In this document: positions 25,468 to 33,264 of the stretch, piece by piece
Layout: each line of letters starts with the position of its first letter
How positions within the stretch are numbered: the first letter of the stretch is position 1
NCBI RefSeq assembly: GCF_001442625.1
Contig: NZ_LMZQ01000008.1
Location: forward strand, 62,001 to 126,000
Origin: Pedobacter ginsenosidimutans
GTDB taxonomy: Bacteria > Bacteroidota > Bacteroidia > Sphingobacteriales > Sphingobacteriaceae
Reading direction: 5' to 3'
DNA: 64,000 bases
Notes under the pieces: model-generated
Seen by the model: the letters and a program-made list of their open reading frames with translations, nothing else
Told to the model about the DNA's origin: nothing
Database searches by the model: none
Translations under genes and position numbers: made by a program

Positions 25468-25701
25468 ATGAGCAACAACGATATATTAAAAAAACTAAGA
25501 GTAGCTTTATCATTAAAAACAGAAGATATTATAACCATTTGCGACCTCGTTGGATTTAAGGTAACGAAGGCAGAGCTGGGCGATATTTTCAGAAATGAAG
25601 ACCATGAGAATTTTAAACCTTGTGGCGATCAGATTCTGCGTAATTTTTTAAATGGTCTTGTGATTTACAAAAGAGGTCCGAGGGATGAGAAAAAGCAATA
25701 A
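25468..25701 (+). CDS. DUF1456 (YehS-like) half-length protein
   Basis: A 77-residue protein that matches one repeat of DUF1456: NDILKKLRVALSLKTEDIIT, then DLVGFKVTKAELGDIFRNED and CGDQILRNFLNGLVIYKRG. Normal family members, such as YehS, carry two such units in about 150 residues, so this is a single-unit version. Function is unknown. Its last 17 bases overlap the start of the next gene (25685), so the two genes are likely translationally coupled, although their products have no obvious link. The gene lies downstream of the tandem-repeat tract, which would be part of its leader. Confidence 0.82.
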   Translation: MSNNDILKKLRVALSLKTEDIITICDLVGFKVTKAELGDIFRNEDHENFKPCGDQILRNFLNGLVIYKRGPRDEKKQ

Positions 25702-28381
25702 TTTATGCTTTTTAATATTTTTTATACTGATCACACTTTCCTTTAACGCTCTCGCTCAGTCTCAGTTTAAAATAAGTGGTAGTGTAATCGATTCTTTGAA
25801 AAAGCCTGTTGAGGGTGTAAACATCCGATTGATTACCGATAAAGATACGCTCCGCTCAAATTCTGACGCGAAGGGAAACTTTGCATTCGCAAAAGTAGCC
25901 CGAAATAAATTCTACCTTACCATTACTGCATTGGGCTATAAGCCATTTGCTTCTATTTACGAAATCGAATCTTCGAAAAAAAGCTCCGTTTTAGAACCCA
26001 TTACGCTCAAGATGGAAACGATCCGTCTCGAAGATGTAGAGGTTAAAGTAAAGGTAGACCCCATTAAGATCAAGAAAGATACGATTGAGTATAATGCTGC
26101 TGCCTATACCGTAAGAGAAAATGATAAGGTGGAAGATCTGTTAAAACAACTGCAAGGCATTGAGGTTGACGAAAAAGGTGCTGTTACAGCAATGGGCAAA
26201 AAAATGACCAAGTTGCGGGTAAATGGAGAAGATTTTTTTACCAGTAATGTAGAAGATTACATCAGGCAGTTGCCCGCCGATATTATTGCTAAACTACAGG
26301 TAATTGAGGATTATGGTGATGAAGCCAATTTTACAGGCATAAAAGTGGGTACACCACAAAAAATGTTGAACCTCGTTACTAAGCCTGGCATGGACAAAGG
26401 TGTTTTTGGCGGAGTGAATATGAGTTCTGCCACTAATAATGCACATAATTTAGGTGGTAACGGTAGTATATGGAAAAAAACGAAGCAAATTGGTTTTGGA
26501 GGCCGTTATGGTATTACTAATAATGAGTTTACCAAAATGAACAATGGGGGTTTAAATGGTAATATCAGAGATAAAATTTCGAAAGAATTTAGCTTTAATG
26601 GCGGCTATCATTTTAGTAATGGAATTAATAAATCTATTCAGAGTAATTACCTCGAAACCTTTAACCCGCAGGGAACAATATTTGATTTAAGAGAAAGTGC
26701 CAATAATTCCAAATCGCTAAACAATAACATCAATCTTGGTTTAAATGGAGCCACAAAGAAAAACTATTTTAATATTTCGCTTAGTGGGGCTTTGGCCAAT
26801 ACCCGTAACGATGCGGTTTCTACTTCCAATAAAACAGGTTTTATCAAACAGGATCTGATGTCTAATTCAGGTTCGCGGAACAGTAATCCTAATGTTAACG
26901 GAAGTATCAATTGGTCTAGGCGGTTGGCTAATAATAAGCGGTCGTTATCTATGGGATTTAATTTCGGCACAAGCGAAGGAAATTCAAACAGTGCGATTAA
27001 TGATATGATCAGGTATTACAACGAAACCACCAACGTACTGGTTAAAGATTCATTACTGAACAGATTGGTTGATAATAATACCTCGAACTCCAATTTTGGG
27101 GGTAATTTCCAATTTTCCAATTCATTAAAAAGGCCAAACGACAGTACAGGATACAGTTTTATTAACCTGTCTTACCGTTTTTCAGTTAGCAGGAGCCGGA
27201 ATTTGCAAACTACAACGGTTACCAATCCGTTGGGGAACAGTTTTGTTGTCGATTCGCTGGGGCAGGATTATGTATCTAATTTTATCAATCAGAATTTCGG
27301 TATCGGTTTTAATACCAACGCAAAGCGGATCAGTTATAATTTAGGACTCAATTTTTCGCCCAGCATCATTATTGGTAAATACCAGAACACAGGGCAAGAG
27401 CTAAAAAACTATCAGTTAAACTTTTCGCCATCTGCCAATTTAAGTTATCAGATTAAAGATAATGGGAATTTGAGTTTTGGTTATAATGGTTACACCAGTT
27501 CGCCCGATTTTAATAAACTACAACCCGTTAGAAACAATAACGATGTACAGAATCTGATTATCGGTAATCCAGATCTGAAAGCAACTTCGAGCCATACTGC
27601 CGATTTTAGCTATAATCAATTTGACCTCAAATCGGGATTGAGTATTATGGCAGGTTTATCGGGAACTTTTGCTTTTAATAGTGTTGTAAGCAATACTGTT
27701 TTTCTTCGGGATACACTGAATAGCCTGAAGCAACAAACTACCTATGAGAATGTTAATGGTGTTTATAATGTTGGGGGGAATTACTCGCTCAATAAACGGT
27801 TAATGACCAATAAACTGTCGCTCTCCATTAATGGGAATGTTGCCTATAACCGTAATGTTTTTTATACCGAAAATGTACTAAACCGGAGTAGTGGAATTAA
27901 CGTTTCGAATGCTTTTAGGTTTAACCTGAATGAGAAAAAATATTCTTTTAATACCAGCGTGTCATACAGCTTTAGTTCAAACACTTATTCTGTAATGAAC
28001 CAAAATATTAAGAATATACAGGTTTTGGCTTTAAATGGCAGTGCCAGTTGGATTCCAAGCAAACGTTTTAGGGTAAATGCATCGGCCTCTAAAAGTTTAA
28101 ATTTTGGCTATAACCTATATGCCGGCAACCCATTATTAGTGAACATGGGATTGAATACTTCTTTCTTGAAAGATAATAGACTCCTTTTTTCTATCCAGGC
28201 AAACGATCTGTTTAATCAAGGCGCGCTTTTTAGTACGAGTATTACCAATAATTCCATCTCCGAAAACAGAACGCGGTTTATCAGCCGCTTTGTGCAGGCC
28301 ACACTGGGTTATAACCTGAGCCAGTTCGGGAATAAAAAAGGCAGAACGAATGTAAATTTAAGTGGAGTAGAATTTAATTAA
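25685..28381 (+). CDS. Large outer-membrane beta-barrel protein with carboxypeptidase-regulatory-like N-terminal domain
   Basis: A 898-residue outer-membrane protein. A signal peptide (residues 1-24, cut after NALA) is followed by a carboxypeptidase regulatory-like beta-sandwich (FKISGSVIDSLKKPVEGVNI, about 28-47, to about 115). Next comes a plug-like region (TVRENDKVEDLLKQLQGIEV and LRVNGEDFFTSNVEDYIRQL) and a long barrel rich in Asn, Ser and Tyr (residues about 240-898). This is the Bacteroidota outer-membrane beta-barrel family related to TonB-dependent receptors. No TonB box, SusD partner or glycan-utilisation gene is seen nearby, so substrate and TonB use remain open. It overlaps the DUF1456 gene by 17 bases. 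Its C terminus SGVEFN lacks the usual terminal aromatic residue, though Phe is penultimate. Confidence 0.82.
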   Translation: MRKSNNLCFLIFFILITLSFNALAQSQFKISGSVIDSLKKPVEGVNIRLITDKDTLRSNSDAKGNFAFAKVARNKFYLTITALGYKPFASIYEIESSKKSSVLEPITLKMETIRLEDVEVKVKVDPIKIKKDTIEYNAAAYTVRENDKVEDLLKQLQGIEVDEKGAVTAMGKKMTKLRVNGEDFFTSNVEDYIRQLPADIIAKLQVIEDYGDEANFTGIKVGTPQKMLNLVTKPGMDKGVFGGVNMSSATNNAHNLGGNGSIWKKTKQIGFGGRYGITNNEFTKMNNGGLNGNIRDKISKEFSFNGGYHFSNGINKSIQSNYLETFNPQGTIFDLRESANNSKSLNNNINLGLNGATKKNYFNISLSGALANTRNDAVSTSNKTGFIKQDLMSNSGSRNSNPNVNGSINWSRRLANNKRSLSMGFNFGTSEGNSNSAINDMIRYYNETTNVLVKDSLLNRLVDNNTSNSNFGGNFQFSNSLKRPNDSTGYSFINLSYRFSVSRSRNLQTTTVTNPLGNSFVVDSLGQDYVSNFINQNFGIGFNTNAKRISYNLGLNFSPSIIIGKYQNTGQELKNYQLNFSPSANLSYQIKDNGNLSFGYNGYTSSPDFNKLQPVRNNNDVQNLIIGNPDLKATSSHTADFSYNQFDLKSGLSIMAGLSGTFAFNSVVSNTVFLRDTLNSLKQQTTYENVNGVYNVGGNYSLNKRLMTNKLSLSINGNVAYNRNVFYTENVLNRSSGINVSNAFRFNLNEKKYSFNTSVSYSFSSNTYSVMNQNIKNIQVLALNGSASWIPSKRFRVNASASKSLNFGYNLYAGNPLLVNMGLNTSFLKDNRLLFSIQANDLFNQGALFSTSITNNSISENRTRFISRFVQATLGYNLSQFGNKKGRTNVNLSGVEFN

Positions 28382-28425
28382 TCGGAAATTAATTAGTTTA
28401 GCACTTTGTTCAAATCGAATGCCCC

Positions 28426-29160
28426 ATGAAAAGTAAAATCCTGATCCTTTTTTTATTGGTCTTTGCAAGCAGTTCATTTGCACAGTTGAAGACAGATTCG
28501 TTAAGTAATAAACCTAAAAAAGAGAATTTTACTGATGACTGGGCTGCGCTAAGCAAGTACCAGAAAGAGAATGAACTTTTACCACCACCAACCAGAAAAG
28601 AAAAAAGAGTTGTTTTTTTAGGGAGTTCGATATTCGAATTCTGGAAGCAAAAAGATCCTGAATATTTTAAGGATAAACCTTATCTGGATAGGGGAATAAG
28701 CGGACAGATTTCGCCGCAACTGCTCATCCGTTTCCGGCAGGACGTAATTAACCTTAAACCTAAAGTAGTGATCATTTTAGCGGGGAGCAATGATATAGCA
28801 GGTAATACAGGTCATGTTACCAACGACAAGATTATGGAGAACATTAAATCGATGGCAGAACTGGCGAGGTTGCATCACATTAAAGTGATACTCTGTAAAT
28901 ACCTGCCTGTTTACGAATATCCATGGAATAAGCGCATTAAAGCAGCCGATAGCATCGTGAAGTTAAATGAAAAAATTATGGCCTATGCCAAAGAAAAAAA
29001 ATATACCGTTTTAGATTATTGGACACCACTGGTAGATGAACGAAAGGGACAGCGTGCCGAACTAACGGTAGATGGTGTTCATCCCAACCTTGCAGGTTAT
29101 AAAATAATGGAAGGCGTAACAGAGGCTGCGATCAAAAAGGCCTTGAAAAAGTGGCATTGA
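28426..29160 (+). CDS. Secreted SGNH/GDSL-family hydrolase
   Basis: A 244-residue protein with signal peptide (MKSKILILFLLVFASSSFAQ). The SGNH blocks are visible: block I VVFLGSSIFEFWK with the nucleophilic Ser (in GSS rather than GDS), block II RGISGQISPQLLIR with the Gly, block III ILAGSNDIAGNTG with the Asn, and block V DGVHPNLAGYKIM with the catalytic Asp-x-x-His. All four SGNH residues are therefore present. The family hydrolyses esters, often acetyl or acyl groups on polysaccharides; the substrate is not predictable. The gene follows the beta-barrel gene by 44 bases and may be cotranscribed with it, which would hint at processing of a glycan, but this is speculative. Confidence 0.88.
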   Translation: MKSKILILFLLVFASSSFAQLKTDSLSNKPKKENFTDDWAALSKYQKENELLPPPTRKEKRVVFLGSSIFEFWKQKDPEYFKDKPYLDRGISGQISPQLLIRFRQDVINLKPKVVIILAGSNDIAGNTGHVTNDKIMENIKSMAELARLHHIKVILCKYLPVYEYPWNKRIKAADSIVKLNEKIMAYAKEKKYTVLDYWTPLVDERKGQRAELTVDGVHPNLAGYKIMEGVTEAAIKKALKKWH

Positions 29161-29174
29161 TTTCCCAACTAGAT

Positions 29175-29282
29175 TGGGAACCACGTAGTGCTCATGAATG
29201 CCTTTGAAGAGAAGAAAGCTTATGAATAATCGTAATGCAATAGGCTTTAAGATTAGCTTCGCTGAGCACTTTGTGGTTCCCG
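29175..29282. repeat. Long hyphenated inverted repeat
   Basis: TGGGAACCACGTAGTGCTCA at the left is nearly the reverse complement of TGAGCACTTTGTGGTTCCCG at the right, with about 60 bases between. It lies between the 3' ends of convergent genes (SGNH hydrolase and EttA) and is followed by a CCCGCATGCGCGGG palindrome at 29279-29292. Confidence 0.7.
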
Positions 29283-29337
29283 CATGCGCGGGAATGACGA
29301 TAACTTTAAAAAATAATTTCCAAATTAGACCTCAAAA

Positions 29338-29367
29338 CAAAAAAGTCCCGATTCTCATCGGGACTTT
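29338..29367 (-). terminator. Rho-independent terminator of ettA
   Basis: On the minus strand AAAGTCCCGAT and ATCGGGACTTT form an 11-bp stem with a GAGA loop, followed by a T-tract. It begins a few bases beyond the ettA stop codon. Confidence 0.9.
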
Positions 29368-29370
29368 GTA

Positions 29371-31050
29371 TTAATTCAGTTTTTTATATCTGATGCGTTT
29401 TGGGGTAACATCACCTAAACGTTTCTTGCGGTTTTCTTCGTAATCTGAGTAGTTTCCTTCGAAGAAATAAACTTCAGAATTGCCTTCGAAAGCCAGGATG
29501 TGCGTACAGATCCTATCTAAGAACCACCTATCGTGACTGATCACTACGGCACAACCGCCAAAGTTTTCTAGGGCTTCTTCCAGTGCACGTAAAGTATTTA
29601 CGTCTATATCGTTGGTTGGCTCATCCAGTAGTAATACATTTGCTCCCTTTTTCAAGGTAATGGCCAAGTGTACACGGTTACGCTCACCACCTGAAAGGAT
29701 ACCTACTTTTTTCTGCTGATCGCCACCATTAAAGTTGAACTTTGAAACATAGGCACGTCCGTTAACGGCTTTAGTGCCCAGTTGGATATTGTCTAATCCA
29801 TCGGTAATGTTTTCGTAAACAGTTTTATCGGCATCTAAATCGTTGTGCATTTGATCTACATAACCCAGTTCTACGGTTTCGCCTACACGGAAAGTACCGG
29901 CATCTGCTTCTTCCTGTCCGGTAATTAAACGGAACAAAGTGGTTTTACCTGCACCATTGGGGCCAATAATACCCACAATACCTGCCGGAGGAAGAGAGAA
30001 GTTTAAATTATCGAACAATACTTTGTCGCCATAAGCTTTGGTAACGTTTGTTGCCTCAATTACTACATTACCCAAACGAGGTCCGGCAGGGATGAAAAGT
30101 TCCAATTTATCTTCTCTTTCTCTGCCATCTTCTGAAGCTAATTTATCGTAGTTGGCTAAACGCGCTTTAGATTTTGCATGACGTGCTTTTGGTGCCATAC
30201 GTACCCATTCTAACTCACGTTCTAAAGTTTTCTGGCGTTTGCTCTCTGTTTTCTCTTCCTGCGATAAACGTTTTGCTTTTTGATCTAACCAGCTGCTGTA
30301 ATTTCCTTTCCACGGAATACCTTCGCCACGGTCTAACTCTAAAATCCATCCGGCTACGTTATCTAAGAAATACCTGTCGTGGGTAACAGCAATAACGGTT
30401 CCTTCGTAATTTTGTAAGAATTGTTCTAACCAATCGATACTTTCGGCATCCAAGTGGTTGGTCGGCTCATCCAATAATAATACATCAGGGTGTTGAAGCA
30501 ATAAACGGCACATGGCCACACGACGGCGCTCACCGCCTGATAATACACCGATTTTAGTATCAGGATCAGGACAACGTAAGGCATCCATAGCTCTTTCTAA
30601 TTTCGAATCAATTTCCCAGGCACCTAAAGCATCAATTTTATCCTGAAGCTCACCTTGCCTTGCCATCAGTTTATCCATTGCATCAGGATCTGAGTAGTTT
30701 TCCTCTAAGCCGAAAGCTTCGTTTACTTCTTCGTACTCTTTTAAAATAGCAGTTACTTCGGCAACGCCTTCTTCAACCACCTCGCGAACGGTTTTTTCAG
30801 GATCCAAGATCGGCTCCTGCGCCAAATAACCTACTGAATAACCTGGTGAGAAAACCACCTCACCCTGGTAAGATTTATCTAAACCGGCAATAATTTTTAA
30901 AAGTGATGACTTACCAGAACCGTTTAAACCGATAACACCGATTTTGGCTCCGTAAAAGAAAGAAAGGTAAATATTTTTTAAAACCTGTTTTTGTGGAGGG
31001 TAAATTTTATTTACACCTGCCATTGAAAAGATTATTTTTTCGTCAGACAT
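29371..31050 (-). CDS. ettA: Energy-dependent translational throttle protein EttA (ABC-F ATPase)
   Basis: A 559-residue ABC-F protein with two ATPase domains and no membrane part. NBD1 has GLNGSGKSS (about residues 40-48), LSGGERRRVAMCRLLL and LLLDEPTNHLDAESI. NBD2 has GPNGAGKTT (about 353-361), LSGGERNRVHLAI and LLLDEPTNDIDV. The linker holds ELEWVRMAPKARHAKSKARL (about 277-296), the tRNA-interaction motif region that defines EttA. EttA sits in the ribosomal E site and slows entry into elongation when ATP is low. The whole length matches the canonical protein. The gene is monocistronic with its own terminator at 29338-29367. Confidence 0.95.
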   Translation of the reverse strand: MSDEKIIFSMAGVNKIYPPQKQVLKNIYLSFFYGAKIGVIGLNGSGKSSLLKIIAGLDKSYQGEVVFSPGYSVGYLAQEPILDPEKTVREVVEEGVAEVTAILKEYEEVNEAFGLEENYSDPDAMDKLMARQGELQDKIDALGAWEIDSKLERAMDALRCPDPDTKIGVLSGGERRRVAMCRLLLQHPDVLLLDEPTNHLDAESIDWLEQFLQNYEGTVIAVTHDRYFLDNVAGWILELDRGEGIPWKGNYSSWLDQKAKRLSQEEKTESKRQKTLERELEWVRMAPKARHAKSKARLANYDKLASEDGREREDKLELFIPAGPRLGNVVIEATNVTKAYGDKVLFDNLNFSLPPAGIVGIIGPNGAGKTTLFRLITGQEEADAGTFRVGETVELGYVDQMHNDLDADKTVYENITDGLDNIQLGTKAVNGRAYVSKFNFNGGDQQKKVGILSGGERNRVHLAITLKKGANVLLLDEPTNDIDVNTLRALEEALENFGGCAVVISHDRWFLDRICTHILAFEGNSEVYFFEGNYSDYEENRKKRLGDVTPKRIRYKKLN

Positions 31051-31452
31051 TATAATGTATTGTTTTTAAAGTAGTTAATGCTAAGATTGATAAAAGAAGG
31101 CTAAAAGTCTTTTTGAAAATTTCTCTTCTTATAGACTGATTTAATCCGACTAAATAATGGCAACATCAAAATTGCTCACAAAGATAAGAACAACAGGCCC
31201 ATTACAAAATGTTTGTAAAGTATATCGTAACTTTTGATCTATTCTTTCATCTTGTTCTTAATGAAACGTCAGTTTTCCCATTTTTTTCTTCCCATTTGGA
31301 TTAATTTACTTGGAATCCCGGGTACCATATTGGCGTTGAAAAATAATATTATCTTTTGTGAAAAAAAGCTGTAAATTTCTTAGCGCATTCATTATTGTTT
31401 AAATCGTCGTCTAGACAGTAATAAATCTACTCAAAGAACAAAAATTGCTACC
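31051..31452. other. Divergent intergenic region between ettA and the amidase gene
   Basis: About 400 bases without a gene. It is AT-rich, with two T-rich tracts near 31270-31300 and a TATCTTTTG box around 31350 that may be part of the amidase promoter (one base longer than the TAnnTTTG consensus). It marks the border between core genes and the large-protein cluster. Confidence 0.4.
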
Positions 31453-32442
31453 ATGACATCTAAATTTGGCTTTACAAAACTTAACATCTCAGAATTTGAA
31501 CAATGGCTCTCGAAGCTAAAAGTAGCTAAGACAATTGTTTACATCCAGGAACACCATACCTGGAATCCAAGTTATATCTCTTTTAAAAATGACAACCATT
31601 TTGAGCTACAGCTTGCCATGAAAAATTATCATGTGAACAATAACGGCTGGATGGATATCGGACAACATTTTACTACCTTCCCTGATGGCAGTATTTTAAC
31701 AGGGAGGAGTTTGGAACAAACTCCCGCATGTATTTTTGGCTTTAATTCTAACGCTATTTGCATAGAAAATCTGGGTAATTTCGATCTGGGTAAGGATACG
31801 ATGACAACTGAACATAAAGAGACCATCGTAAGGATCACTGCCGCTTTATGTAAAAAATTTAGTATTCCTGTTAATAGCGACAAAATTGTTTACCACCATT
31901 GGTTTAACCTTTCTACAGGAGAACGAAACAATGGTGCCAAGAATAATAAAACCTGTCCGGGTACTGGTTTCTTTGGTGGAAATAAGGTAAGCGACTGCGA
32001 AAATAACTTTCTGCCCCTGGTAGCTAATGTTTTAAAAACAGCGGTTTTGCCTCCAAATATCCCCGTACTAAAATATGTATACGTTACTTCGGATACTTTA
32101 AACATCAGAACAGAGGCCAATCCCAAAAGTAATATCGTAAAAGACAGGGAATCGGCTATACTGGGTGCTATCCTTAGGGTTTACGAAATCAAAAATGGAT
32201 GGTATAAAATTTCTTCTTCTGCCAGTAATTGGGTAAATGGTTCATATACAAAAGATGTAACGCGTTACACTGTAAATGCCAATACCTTAAATGTACGCAG
32301 TGGCCCCGGAATCGACTATCCCAAAGTTGCTTCCATCTACAAAAACCAGGAAGTATTTGTCATCGACGAAAAAAATAGTTGGTTTAAAATTTCTTCGGAT
32401 AATAAATGGGTTAAAAAAGAGTTTCTAACTATAGTAACGTAG
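31453..32442 (+). CDS. N-acetylmuramoyl-L-alanine amidase with two C-terminal SH3 domains, no signal peptide
   Basis: A 329-residue amidase_2/PGRP-type enzyme that cleaves the bond between N-acetylmuramic acid and L-alanine. The zinc ligands can be seen: His in YIQEHHTWNPSY (about residues 31-42), His in KIVYHHWFN (about 138-146) and Cys in KTCPGTGFFGG. Two bacterial SH3 domains follow (TSDTLNIRTEANPKSNIV and NANTLNVRSGPGIDYPKVAS), which usually bind cell-wall peptides. There is no signal peptide: the protein starts MTSKFGFTKLNI. This is the layout of phage endolysins and of cytoplasmic enzymes that are released or delivered, not of a normal secreted autolysin. It stands before the LytTR gene at the head of the large-protein cluster, which suggests it opens the wall for that system (inference). 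Confidence 0.85.
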   Translation: MTSKFGFTKLNISEFEQWLSKLKVAKTIVYIQEHHTWNPSYISFKNDNHFELQLAMKNYHVNNNGWMDIGQHFTTFPDGSILTGRSLEQTPACIFGFNSNAICIENLGNFDLGKDTMTTEHKETIVRITAALCKKFSIPVNSDKIVYHHWFNLSTGERNNGAKNNKTCPGTGFFGGNKVSDCENNFLPLVANVLKTAVLPPNIPVLKYVYVTSDTLNIRTEANPKSNIVKDRESAILGAILRVYEIKNGWYKISSSASNWVNGSYTKDVTRYTVNANTLNVRSGPGIDYPKVASIYKNQEVFVIDEKNSWFKISSDNKWVKKEFLTIVT

Positions 32443-32745
32443 TTTAAACTTTCAGAAATTAGACTGATTAGTTGTGTTAAATATGATACGTTTTATGACC
32501 ATTATGTATGGTTAATTGCGTTTTTGTTATTATCTAATACTATTGTTTTGGTCTCTTTTGAGTTGGTTTCTACTGATTTACAAATGCTTTACCCTTAAAG
32601 GTTTTTAAAATAATTTAGTCGTCAACATATTAAACAGGAATGTTTAATCATGGCTTAATCTACCCATGAGGTTGCGTGTGCTCAGTTTTTTTAACCTTTT
32701 ACACAAATAACACATACAATGAAAACCTATAATTGATTAAACACT
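32443..32745. other. Leader of the LytTR gene
   Basis: About 300 AT-rich bases with no ORF. No copy of the 21-bp direct-repeat operator found before 33265 and 47147 is seen here, so there is no sign of autoregulation. A core promoter was not resolved. Confidence 0.4.
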
Positions 32746-33126
32746 ATGCTCTCTACACAGAACTCAGCTCAAAAGCTTATTATCTCCAACAGTGACTATA
32801 TTCATGTTGTACAGTTTGATGAAATTGTTTTTTGCCAGTCTGATGGTTGTTACACCCATATCAACCTTCATAACGGGCAGAAACATACGCTGGCCAAATC
32901 TTTATCTAAAATCTGTACACAACTTTCTTCCAATCAGTTTATCAGGATCAGCCAAACTTATCTCATTAACAAAACTTTTGTAAATAAGATCGACCGGAAA
33001 AAGAAGAATCTTTATCTTCTTGATCGGATCACAGTTCCTTTTACCATTTCCCTTAAAAATTTAATGGAACTCATCAGCGATTCCATTCATCCGAAAATTA
33101 ATTTAACAGATGCGGATAATGGCTAG
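32746..33126 (+). CDS. Stand-alone LytTR-family DNA-binding regulator
   Basis: A 126-residue protein that is essentially one LytTR DNA-binding domain: DYIHVVQFDEIVFCQSDGCY (about 19-38), then THINLHNGQKHTLAKSLSKI, QFIRISQTYLINKTFVNKID and a strand with LLDRITVPFT. The domain starts almost at the N terminus, so there is no response-regulator receiver domain and no adjacent histidine kinase. It must be controlled by its own level, by a partner or by a small molecule. LytTR proteins bind pairs of 9-bp direct repeats 12-13 bp apart. Such a pair lies only 9 bases beyond this gene (before 33265) and again before 47147, making it the most likely regulator of the two large transcription units. Confidence 0.88.
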   Translation: MLSTQNSAQKLIISNSDYIHVVQFDEIVFCQSDGCYTHINLHNGQKHTLAKSLSKICTQLSSNQFIRISQTYLINKTFVNKIDRKKKNLYLLDRITVPFTISLKNLMELISDSIHPKINLTDADNG

Positions 33127-33134
33127 AAATATAT

Positions 33135-33212
33135 CAATACTTAACGGTTAGCGTAGAATACTTAAACGTTGCTTCTTGCATTTCGGTTTGGGTACAATTC
33201 GATCTATTTTTA
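33135..33212 (+). promoter_or_regulatory. Candidate LytTR operator and promoter, copy 1
   Basis: Two direct repeats AATACTTAACGGTT (33136) and AATACTTAAACGTT (33157) are exactly 21 bp apart. Inside them, ACGGTTAGC and AACGTTGCT match 7 and 8 of 9 positions of the LytTR consensus [TA][AC][CA]GTTN[AG][TG], with the standard 12-bp gap. Conserved blocks TTTGGGTA (33187) and TATTTTTA (33205) follow and may be promoter parts. Copy 2 lies at 46967-47044 without gaps. Confidence 0.7.
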
Positions 33213-33264
33213 ACTATTACTTTAAGCGAAAAAGCTTAAACACGTAAAGTTAATCCAGAAACCG

